64,000 nucleotides of DNA. It comes from Streptomyces sp. WMMC500. GTDB lineage: Bacteria > Actinomycetota > Actinomycetes > Streptomycetales > Streptomycetaceae. Of the stretch, positions 16,469-23,530 are shown piece by piece (positions within the stretch are counted from its first letter, which is position 1; each line of letters starts with the position of its first letter). The notes below the pieces were generated by a model. It had not been told where the DNA came from, made no database searches, and saw only the letters and a program-made list of their open reading frames with translations. Location of the stretch: assembly GCF_027497195.1 (NCBI RefSeq), contig NZ_CP114905.1, forward strand, positions 5,405,001 to 5,469,000. Direction: 5' to 3'. Both the position numbers and the translations under genes were made by a program.

Positions 16469-17971
16469 ATGCACACGATCGAGCACTGGATCGCCGGCGG
16501 CGCTACCGCCGCCGGCTCCACCCGCACCGCCCCCGTCTACGACCCCGCCACCGGCCGCGAGCAGGCCCGCGTCCTGCTCGCCGAGGCCGCCGACGTCGAC
16601 GCCGCCGTCAGCGCCGCCGCCGAGGCGTTCGACACCTGGCGCGACAGCTCGCTGTCCCAGCGGATGCGCGTGATGTTCGCCTTCCGCGAGCTGCTCGTCC
16701 GGCACGAGGACGAGCTGGCCCGGATCATCTCCGCGCAGCACGGCAAGGTCGTCTCCGACGCGCGCGGCGAGATCGTCCGCGGCCGGGAGGTCGTCGAGTA
16801 CGCCTGCGGGATAGCCGACGCCCTCCAGGGCGGCTACTCCGACCAGTACTCGCGCGGCGTCGACGTCCTGTCCTTCCGCGAGCCGCTGGGGGTGTGCGCG
16901 GGCATCACCCCGTTCAACTTCCCCGCGATGGTGCCGCTGTGGATGCACCCCCTCGCCATCGCCACCGGCAACAGCTTCGTGCTCAAGCCCAGCGAGCGCG
17001 ACCCGTCGGCGTCGAACCTGATCGCCCGGCTCTACGCGGAGGCCGGGCTGCCCGACGGCGTGTTCAACGTCGTCCACGGCGACAGGACCGCCGTCGACGC
17101 GATCCTCGACCACCCCGGCATCGCCGCCGTCTCCTTCGTCGGCTCCACGCCCGTCGCCCGGCACGTGCACGAGCGCGCCACCGCCGCCGGCAAGCGGGTC
17201 CAGGCCCTCGGCGGCGCGAAGAACCACGCCGTCGTGCTGCCGGACGCGGACCTGGAGTACGCCGCCGACCAGCTCGTCGCCGCCGCCTACGGCTCCGCGG
17301 GCGAGCGCTGCATGGCGGTCTCCGTCGCCGTCGCCGTCGGGGACGCGGCGGAGCCGCTGGTCGAGGCGCTGGAGCGGAAGGCGCGCGCGGTGCGCGTCGG
17401 GCCCGGCGACGACCCGGCCAGCGAGATGGGGCCGCTCGTCACCCGCGCCGCGCAGGAGCGCGTCGAGGGGGCGGTCGCCTCGGCGGCGGCGCAGGGCGCG
17501 ACGGTCGTGGTCGACGGCCGGGAGCTGAAGGTCGAGGGGCACGAGGAGGGCTTCTTCACCGGGCCGACGCTGCTCGACCACGTGAGCGCGACGATGGACG
17601 CGTACCGGACGGAGATCTTCGGCCCGGTGCTCGCGGTGATCCGCGTCGCCACCCTGGACGAGGCGATCGCGCTCATCAACGCCAACCCCTACGGCAACGG
17701 CACCGCGCTGTTCACCGGCGACGGCGGCGCCGCCCGGCGCTTCCAGCGCGGGGTGCGCGTCGGGATGATCGGCATCAACGTGCCCGTGCCGGTGCCGATG
17801 GCCGCGTACTCCTTCGGCGGCTGGAAGGACTCGCTCATCGGCGACAGCCCCGTGCACGGCCCGGAGGGCGTGCGCTTCTACACCCGCCCGAAGGTCGTCA
17901 CCACCCGCTGGCCGGCCGGCGGCAACCCGGCGGCCCGCGGCGCGGCGTTCGCCTTCCCGACCGCCAACTGA
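16469..17971 (+). CDS. mmsA: Methylmalonate/malonate-semialdehyde dehydrogenase (MmsA/IolA)
   Basis: 500 residues, CoA-acylating ALDH superfamily. It contains CAGITPFNFPAMVPLWMHP, the NAD segment FVGSTPVARHVHERA, QALGGAKNHAVVLPDAD, and the catalytic cysteine in SAGERCMAVSVAV. The IGINVPVPVPMAAYSFGGWK stretch is specific to MmsA/IolA. It oxidises malonate semialdehyde with CoA to acetyl-CoA and CO2, the last step of inositol catabolism, and may also serve valine degradation. The first ATG after the gap is used; no strong Shine-Dalgarno is seen, and the purine tract AAGCGAGA lies nearby. Confidence 0.94.
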   Translation: MHTIEHWIAGGATAAGSTRTAPVYDPATGREQARVLLAEAADVDAAVSAAAEAFDTWRDSSLSQRMRVMFAFRELLVRHEDELARIISAQHGKVVSDARGEIVRGREVVEYACGIADALQGGYSDQYSRGVDVLSFREPLGVCAGITPFNFPAMVPLWMHPLAIATGNSFVLKPSERDPSASNLIARLYAEAGLPDGVFNVVHGDRTAVDAILDHPGIAAVSFVGSTPVARHVHERATAAGKRVQALGGAKNHAVVLPDADLEYAADQLVAAAYGSAGERCMAVSVAVAVGDAAEPLVEALERKARAVRVGPGDDPASEMGPLVTRAAQERVEGAVASAAAQGATVVVDGRELKVEGHEEGFFTGPTLLDHVSATMDAYRTEIFGPVLAVIRVATLDEAIALINANPYGNGTALFTGDGGAARRFQRGVRVGMIGINVPVPVPMAAYSFGGWKDSLIGDSPVHGPEGVRFYTRPKVVTTRWPAGGNPAARGAAFAFPTAN

Positions 17972-18030
17972 GCCGTCTCACCGCCGCGTACACCCCGCTA
18001 CGAGCCCCACCACCGAGAGGCCGCACCCTC

Positions 18031-18972
18031 ATGACGAACGCACCCGGCGCCCCGCGCCCCGCCGCCGGCAATCTGTGCCTGGGCTCCGCCCCCTGCTCCT
18101 GGGGGGTGTGGTTCCCCGAGGAGGAGCACCAGGTCCCGTACACCCGCTTCCTCGACGAACTGGCCGAGACCGGCTACAAGTGGCTGGAGCTGGGCCCGTA
18201 CGGCTATCTGCCCACCGACCCGCAGCGCCTCGCCGCAGAGCTGGGGGAGCGCGGGCTCCAGGTCTCCGGCGGCACGATCTTCGGAGCCCTGCACCGGCCC
18301 GCCGAGTGGGACGAGACGCTGGCGGCCGTCCGCCGCGTCGCCGAGCTGACCGCCGCCGCCGGCGCGCACCACCTCGTGCTCATCCCGCCGCTGTACCGCG
18401 ACGAGAAGACCGGCGACTTCACCGAGCCGCCGGAGCTGACGGCCACGCAGTGGACGGCGCTCGGCAAGGCCGCCGACGACCTCGGCAAGATCCTCCTCGA
18501 CGACTACGACGTCCGCCTCGTCGTCCACCCGCACGCCGACAGCCACATCCAGACGCAGCCGGAGATCGAGCGCTTCCTGAACGCCACCGACTCCCGGTAC
18601 GCCAACCTCTGCCTGGACACCGGCCACGTCGCGTACGGCGGCGGCGACAACCTCGACCTCATCCGCCGCTACGCCGAGCGCATCGGCTACGTCCACATCA
18701 AGCAGATGGACCCGGTGATCATCGAGCAGGTCAGGGCCGAGAACCTGTCGTTCAGCGAGGCCGTCGCCCGCGGCGTGGCCGTCGAGCCGCCCGCGGGCGT
18801 GCCCAACCCGGGGGACGTCGTCGAGGCGCTGTCCGGCCTGGACGCGGAGCTGTTCGTGGTCGTGGAGCAGGACCTGTGGCCGTGCGAGCCCGAGGTCCCG
18901 CTGCCGATCGCGGTCCGTACCCGCGACTACCTGGCGGGCGTCGGCCTGAGCGGCACGCGCCGCCCCCGCTGA
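18031..18972 (+). CDS. iolE: myo-Inosose-2 dehydratase (IolE)
   Basis: 313 residues, a sugar-isomerase-type TIM barrel (AP endonuclease family 2). NLCLGSAPCSWGVWFPEEE at the N-terminus, EWDETLAAVRRVAEL, VHPHADSHIQTQPEIERFL and CLDTGHVAYGGGDNLDLI supply the metal ligands (His, Asp, His, Glu). VHIKQMDP and VEQDLWP follow. It dehydrates scyllo-inosose to the cyclohexanedione used by IolD. Translation starts at ATG 18031 after a 59-bp gap carrying a GAGAGG tract. Confidence 0.95.
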   Translation: MTNAPGAPRPAAGNLCLGSAPCSWGVWFPEEEHQVPYTRFLDELAETGYKWLELGPYGYLPTDPQRLAAELGERGLQVSGGTIFGALHRPAEWDETLAAVRRVAELTAAAGAHHLVLIPPLYRDEKTGDFTEPPELTATQWTALGKAADDLGKILLDDYDVRLVVHPHADSHIQTQPEIERFLNATDSRYANLCLDTGHVAYGGGDNLDLIRRYAERIGYVHIKQMDPVIIEQVRAENLSFSEAVARGVAVEPPAGVPNPGDVVEALSGLDAELFVVVEQDLWPCEPEVPLPIAVRTRDYLAGVGLSGTRRPR

Positions 18973-18998
18973 GACACGAACCCGAGGAGCAGACAGAC

Positions 18999-20015
18999 AT
19001 GACCGTACGCATCGGAGTCGTCGGCACCGGCGCCATCGGCCGCGAGCACATCGAGCGCATCAGCCGCGTCATCAGCGGCGCCCGCGTCAGCGCCGTCGCC
19101 GACATCGACGCGACGCTGGCCGAGAAGGCCGCGGCGGAGGCGGGCGGCGCGCGGGTCGCCGACGCCGCCGACATCCCGGGGTCGCTGGTCGCCGCCGACG
19201 ACGTGGACGCCGTGCTCGTCTCGTCCTGGCACGCCGCCCACGCCGGGCACGTGCTCGCCGCCATCGCCGCGGGCAAGCCGGTGCTCTGCGAGAAGCCGCT
19301 GGCCACCACGGCGGAGGACGCGCTGCGCGTGCTGGCCGCGGAGGAGGCGTACGGGCGGCGGCTGGTGCAGGTCGGGTTCATGCGCCGCTACGACCCGGGC
19401 TACCGGGAGCTGAAGCGCGTCATCTCCGGCGGCGGCATCGGCCGGCCGCTGATGATGCACTGCGCCCACCGCAACAGGTCCGCGCCCGAGCGGTACACCA
19501 CCGAGATGGCCGCGCAGGACACCGGCGTGCACGAGATCGACGCCGCCCGCTGGCTGCTCGACGACGAGATCGTCTCGGCGCAGGTCATCACGGGGCGCGC
19601 CACGGAACACCGCTTCCCGCACCTGAGGGACCCCCAGTTCATGCTCTTCGAGACGGCCGGCGGGGTCCGTATCGACCTGGAGGTCTTCGTCAACTGCCAG
19701 TACGGGTACGACATCCAGTGCGAGACGGTCGGCGAGACGGGCCTCGTCCGGCTGCCCGACCCGGCGCGCGCCGAGGTGCGCGCGGCGGCGCGGGTGGGCA
19801 CGGAGATCGACCAGGAGTGGGGCGGGCGCTTCGCCGAGGCGTTCGACGCCGAGGTGCAGGCGTGGGTCGACTCGGTGGCCGCGGGCGCGGCCACCGGACC
19901 CAGCGCCTGGGACGGCTACGCCGCCACGGCCGTCGCGGCGGCGACGGTCGAGGCGCAGCGGACGGGCGCGGTGGTGGACGTGAACCTCGTGGCGCGCCCG
20001 GCGTTCTACGCCTGA
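18999..20015 (+). CDS. iolG: Inositol 2-dehydrogenase (IolG-type, GFO/IDH/MocA family)
   Basis: 338 residues. The Rossmann start is IGVVGTGAIGREHIERI; CEKPLATTAEDAL carries the conserved EKP lysine; QVGFMRRYDPGYRELK and DTGVHEIDAARWLLDD supply the catalytic Asp/His pair. It oxidises inositol to scyllo-inosose with NAD+, the first step of the pathway. GAGGAG precedes the ATG by about 9 nt. It is the last gene of the operon, followed at once by a strong terminator hairpin, which supports a transcription unit running from the kinase or iolC to here. Confidence 0.93.
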   Translation: MTVRIGVVGTGAIGREHIERISRVISGARVSAVADIDATLAEKAAAEAGGARVADAADIPGSLVAADDVDAVLVSSWHAAHAGHVLAAIAAGKPVLCEKPLATTAEDALRVLAAEEAYGRRLVQVGFMRRYDPGYRELKRVISGGGIGRPLMMHCAHRNRSAPERYTTEMAAQDTGVHEIDAARWLLDDEIVSAQVITGRATEHRFPHLRDPQFMLFETAGGVRIDLEVFVNCQYGYDIQCETVGETGLVRLPDPARAEVRAAARVGTEIDQEWGGRFAEAFDAEVQAWVDSVAAGAATGPSAWDGYAATAVAAATVEAQRTGAVVDVNLVARPAFYA

Positions 20016-20020
20016 CGACC

Positions 20021-20067
20021 TCCCGCGGCCCGGCCCCCACCGCGGGGGGAGGGGCCGGGCCGCGGGA
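20021..20067 (+). terminator. Terminator hairpin after iolG
   Basis: Perfect 17-bp arms, TCCCGCGGCCCGGCCCC at 20021-20037 and its complement at 20051-20067, enclose a 13-nt loop 5 bp after the iolG stop. There is no U-tract, as is usual in streptomycetes. Confidence 0.85.
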
Positions 20068-20121
20068 ACCCCCGGCCCCCTCGGGCGCGTCCTGTCGAGC
20101 AGGTGTCCAAGGGGGGTACGG

Positions 20122-20508
20122 ATGTCTCTGGGGGAGCCGCCGCTGCTGAGCCGTCCGCCGTGGGTCGGCGTGACGACGACGCTGGGGCAGATGGCGTACG
20201 CGCTGTCGGCGTTACCCGCGGCGCTGATGGCGCTGCTGATCCCGCTGTTCCGCGGCGAGCGGGAGTACTGCTCGCCGCCCGACCACGCCGGGCCGTGCGA
20301 CCGCGTCCAGGAGATGAGCACCGGTGCCGCCGCCGGGCTGGGCCTGGGGGTCCTCACGCTGCTGGTGGCCGGGGCCCTCGCGCAGTCCGCGGGGCGGCGG
20401 ATGGCCGAGACGGGACGCGAGCGGCGCGGGGTGGCGCTGGTGCTGGGGGCGCTGGCGGCGCCGGCGGTGACGTACGCGATGCTGGCGTACGGGTACACCG
20501 CGGCGTGA
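20122..20508 (+). CDS. Small integral membrane protein, unknown function
   Basis: 128 residues from ATG 20122, with AAGGGGGG about 10 nt upstream. Three hydrophobic segments are visible: about residues 20-43 (LGQMAYALSALPAALMALL), 68-87 (AAAGLGLGVLTLLVAGALA) and 104-125. The loop after the first segment has two cysteines (EYCSPPDHAGPC) spaced for a possible extracytoplasmic disulfide. I recognise no family. It stands alone between the iol terminator and the convergent helicase gene, with only 64 bp to that gene's stop. Confidence 0.7.
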   Translation: MSLGEPPLLSRPPWVGVTTTLGQMAYALSALPAALMALLIPLFRGEREYCSPPDHAGPCDRVQEMSTGAAAGLGLGVLTLLVAGALAQSAGRRMAETGRERRGVALVLGALAAPAVTYAMLAYGYTAA

Positions 20509-20572
20509 GCCCGGCGCCCGTACCCGAACGCCTACCGGACGGTGTGCGGCGGTCCGTCGGTGCGTCGGTCCG

Positions 20573-22231
20573 TCAGGCGTCGTCCAGGCGTTCGTCGCCG
20601 GCCAGGACGTCGTCCGCGTCCACGATCCGGTACGCGTACCCCTGCTCGGCGAGGAACCGCTGCCGGTGCGCGGCGAAGTCCTGGTCTATGGTGTCGCGGG
20701 CGACGAGCGAGTAGAACCGCGCCTCGTGCCCGTCCTCCTTCGGCCGCAGCACCCGGCCGAGCCGCTGCGCCTCCTCCTGCCGCGAGCCGAACGTGCCCGA
20801 GACCTGGATGGCGACCGTCGCCTCCGGCAGGTCGACCGAGAAGTTCGCGACCTTCGACACCACCAGGACGCCTATCTCGCCGCGCCGGAAGGCGTCGAAC
20901 AGCTTCTCCCGGCGGGCGTTGGTCGTCTCGCCCTTGATGACGGGCGCGTCCAGATGCTCGCCCAGCTCGTCGAGCTGGTCGATGTACTGCCCGATGACGA
21001 GCGTCTGCTCGCCCGCGTGCCGCGCCACGAGCGCCTCGGCGACCTTGCGTTTGGTGTCGGTCGTGGCACAGAAGCGGTACTTCTCCTCCGCCTCCGCCGT
21101 GGCGTACGCGAGCCGCTCGGAGTCCGTCAGGTTCACGCGCACCTCGACGCAGTCCGCGGGCGCGATGTAGCCCTGCGCCTCGATCTCCTTCCACGGGGCG
21201 TCGAAGCGCTTGGGCCCGATGAGCGAGAACACGTCGGACTCGCGGCCGTCCTCCCGTACGAGCGTGGCCGTCAGCCCGAGCCGGCGGCGCGCCTGGAGGT
21301 CGGCGGTGAACTTGAAGACGGGCGCGGGCAGCAGGTGCACCTCGTCGTAGACGATCAGCCCCCAGTCGCGGGAGTCGAACAGCTCCAGGTGCGGGTAGAC
21401 GCCTTTGCGGCGCGTCGTCAGCACCTGGTACGTGGCGATGGTGACCGGCCGGATCTCCTTGCGGGCGCCGCTGTACTCGCCGATCTCGTGCTCGGTCAGC
21501 GACGTCCGGCGCAGCAGCTCGCTCTTCCACTGCCGGGCCGCGACCGTGTTCGTCACGAGGATCAGCGTCGTCGCCTTCGCCTCGGCCATCGCCCCGGCGC
21601 CGACGAGCGTCTTGCCCGCGCCGCACGGCAGCACGACGACTCCGGAGCCGCCGTGCCAGAAGCCCTCGACGGCCTGTTTCTGGTACGGGCGCAGCCCCCA
21701 GCCGTCCTCGACCAGCGCGATCGGGTGCGCCTCCCCGTCCACGTACCCCGCGAGGTCCTCGGCGGGCCAGCCGAGCTTCAGCAGCGCCTGCTTGATCTGG
21801 CCGCGCTCCGACGGGTGCACGGCGACGGTGTCGTCGTCGAGCCGCGCGCCGACCAGCGGCTGGATCCGCTTCGAGCGCAGGATCTCCTCCAGCACCGGCC
21901 GGTCGGTGGTGGACAGCACGAGCCCGTGCGCGGGGTCCTTGGTGAGCGTGAGCCGCCCGTAGCGCGCCATGGTCTCGGCGACGTCCACGAGCAGCGCGTG
22001 CGGCACGGGATAGCGGGAGTAGGTCACGAGGGCGTCCACGACCTGCTCGGCGTCGTGCCCGGCGGCGCGCGCGTTCCACAGGCCGAGCGGCGTGACGCGG
22101 TAGGTGTGGATGTGCTCCGGCGCCCGCTCCAGCTCGGCGAACGGCGCGATGGCGCGCCGGCACTCCTCCGCCTGCTCGTGATCCACTTCCAGCAGGAGCG
22201 TCTTGTCCGACTGCACGATCAGACAGGACAT
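20573..22231 (-). CDS. XPB/Ssl2-type DNA repair helicase
   Basis: 552 residues; ATG 22231 is chosen because GGAGGAGG lies about 5 nt upstream, inside the longer frame to 22258. The N-terminal about 160 residues form the XPB-type/Helicase_C_3 domain (LIVQSDKTLLLEV, HIHTYRVTPLGLWNA, RYPVPHALL). Then come superfamily-2 motifs: I PCGAGKT (residues 203-208), II DEVH (296-299), III LTATL, VI QEEAQRLGRVLRPK. Bacterial XPB proteins are 3'-5' helicases linked to nucleotide excision repair. A helicase-associated protein with the same N-terminal type of domain is encoded nearby at 23531-26470. The region before the start has a CCCGGG-A5-CCCGGG hairpin. Confidence 0.93.
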   Translation of the reverse strand: MSCLIVQSDKTLLLEVDHEQAEECRRAIAPFAELERAPEHIHTYRVTPLGLWNARAAGHDAEQVVDALVTYSRYPVPHALLVDVAETMARYGRLTLTKDPAHGLVLSTTDRPVLEEILRSKRIQPLVGARLDDDTVAVHPSERGQIKQALLKLGWPAEDLAGYVDGEAHPIALVEDGWGLRPYQKQAVEGFWHGGSGVVVLPCGAGKTLVGAGAMAEAKATTLILVTNTVAARQWKSELLRRTSLTEHEIGEYSGARKEIRPVTIATYQVLTTRRKGVYPHLELFDSRDWGLIVYDEVHLLPAPVFKFTADLQARRRLGLTATLVREDGRESDVFSLIGPKRFDAPWKEIEAQGYIAPADCVEVRVNLTDSERLAYATAEAEEKYRFCATTDTKRKVAEALVARHAGEQTLVIGQYIDQLDELGEHLDAPVIKGETTNARREKLFDAFRRGEIGVLVVSKVANFSVDLPEATVAIQVSGTFGSRQEEAQRLGRVLRPKEDGHEARFYSLVARDTIDQDFAAHRQRFLAEQGYAYRIVDADDVLAGDERLDDA

Positions 22232-22271
22232 GCGGACCTCCTCCCACTGCTGCGGCACCCGGATCGGGACA

Positions 22272-22288
22272 CCCGGGAAAAACCCGGG
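22272..22288 (-). terminator. Small hairpin between DUF1801 gene and XPB gene
   Basis: CCCGGG, AAAAA, CCCGGG. Because CCCGGG is itself palindromic, the two copies pair across a 5-nt loop. It lies about 80 bp after the DUF1801 stop and 41 bp before the helicase start on the same strand, so it could end the upstream transcript or act in the helicase leader. Confidence 0.35.
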
Positions 22289-22367
22289 AAACAGGGAAGT
22301 CTACCTCGGGGCGGCAGTGGCGTGGGACGAGCCGGCGGCCGGCGGCGTACGGCCTCGGCTCACGGCT

Positions 22368-22844
22368 TCAGGTCATGGCCTTCTTCACCAGCTCGGTGAC
22401 CGTCTTCTCGTGGGCGGGCGTCAGCTCGGTGATCGCGAAGGCGGTCGGCCACATGGTGCCCTCGTCGAGCCTCGCCGCGTCGTTGAAGCCGAGGGTCAGG
22501 TACCGCGACTCGAACTTGGCCGCCGCCTGCACGAAACAGACGATCTTCCCGCCCTTGCCCTTCTTGGCGCCCGCGGCGTAGGCGGGCATCCCGTACCACA
22601 GCCGCGGCGACAGCTCGGGCGCCGCCTCGGTGATCAGAGTGTGCAGCCTGCCGGCGATGGTCCGGTCGGACTCCGGCATCTCGGCGATCTTCTCCAGCAA
22701 CTCGGTCACCGGGTCCGTCTTGGCGCCGCCCTTGTCCCGCTTGATCTCCTTCGCGCGGTCCTTCATGGCGGCGACCTCCGCCTCGGAGAAGCCCTCGTAG
22801 GATTCGCCGCCGTCGGCCGTGGCTGCCTTCTTCGCGTCCGCCAT
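22368..22844 (-). CDS. DUF1801 (YdhG-like) protein
   Basis: 158 residues. The N-terminal third is charged and probably helical ([20 protein letters not shown]). The DUF1801 core follows: [53 protein letters not shown] and [17 protein letters not shown]. The family has a frataxin-like fold; some members are called iron chaperones, but function is not established for this subgroup. No signal peptide is present. It lies upstream of the XPB gene on the same strand, and a 121-bp gap separates it from the divergent SRPBCC gene. AAAGGT stands before the ATG. Confidence 0.85.
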   Translation of the reverse strand: MADAKKAATADGGESYEGFSEAEVAAMKDRAKEIKRDKGGAKTDPVTELLEKIAEMPESDRTIAGRLHTLITEAAPELSPRLWYGMPAYAAGAKKGKGGKIVCFVQAAAKFESRYLTLGFNDAARLDEGTMWPTAFAITELTPAHEKTVTELVKKAMT

Positions 22845-22965
22845 CGCAGTACCTTTCTCGGGTCCGACCTGGTCCGGGTCTCAGACTACGAAGAATCGGC
22901 GGCGACGACTTCTCGAAAACTGACCGCTCGGACGCCCGCTGGAGCGACGTCGAAGGAGGCCCCCG

Positions 22966-23445
22966 GTGGCGCGCACCCGCCGTCTGATCCTGACCCCGCC
23001 CGAGAAGGTCTGGGACCTGCTGAGCGACGGCCACCGCTACGGGGAGTGGGTCACCGGCACCCGGCAGGTCCTCGCCGCCGACCCGCACTGGCCCGGGCTC
23101 GGCGCCCGGCTGCGGGTCCGCGTCGGCGTCGGGCCGATGACGCTGGACGACACCTGCGTCGTCCGCGTCTGCGAGCCGGGCCGGCGGCTCGAACTGGAGG
23201 CGAAGGCCGACCCGTTCGGGGCCGCCCGGATCGCGATGCGCCTGGAGCCGTGGGGCGGGCACACCCTGTTCTTCCTGGACTGGCACCCGCTGCGCGGACC
23301 GGGGACGCGGATGCACGGACTGCCGGTGGACTACCTGGTCACGGTGCGCAACGGGATGATGCTGACGAAGCTGGCGCGCATCGCGGTACGGGAGTACGGG
23401 GCCGGGTCCGGGGAGCGGGCGGGCGCGGGGGCCAGCCGCGGGTGA
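22966..23445 (+). CDS. SRPBCC/polyketide-cyclase-like protein
   Basis: 159 residues from GTG 22966, with GAAGGAGG 7 nt upstream. It has the START/Bet v1-like pattern: ILTPPEKVWDLLSDGHRYGEWV at the N-terminus, then alternating strands (RLRVRVGVGPMTLDDTC, RRLELEAKADPF) and a long C-terminal helix (LVTVRNGMMLTKLARIA). Such proteins bind hydrophobic ligands in a cavity; the ligand is unknown. It is monocistronic, with its 3' end facing the helicase-associated gene 85 bp away. Confidence 0.82.
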   Translation: MARTRRLILTPPEKVWDLLSDGHRYGEWVTGTRQVLAADPHWPGLGARLRVRVGVGPMTLDDTCVVRVCEPGRRLELEAKADPFGAARIAMRLEPWGGHTLFFLDWHPLRGPGTRMHGLPVDYLVTVRNGMMLTKLARIAVREYGAGSGERAGAGASRG

Positions 23446-23530
23446 CCGGCCCTGGGCGGGGCCTCGGGTGGGGGTGTCCGCCCCGGGTAGGGGTGCTTGT
23501 TCCGGTCGGGGCGCCGGTCCGGGCGGTGCC

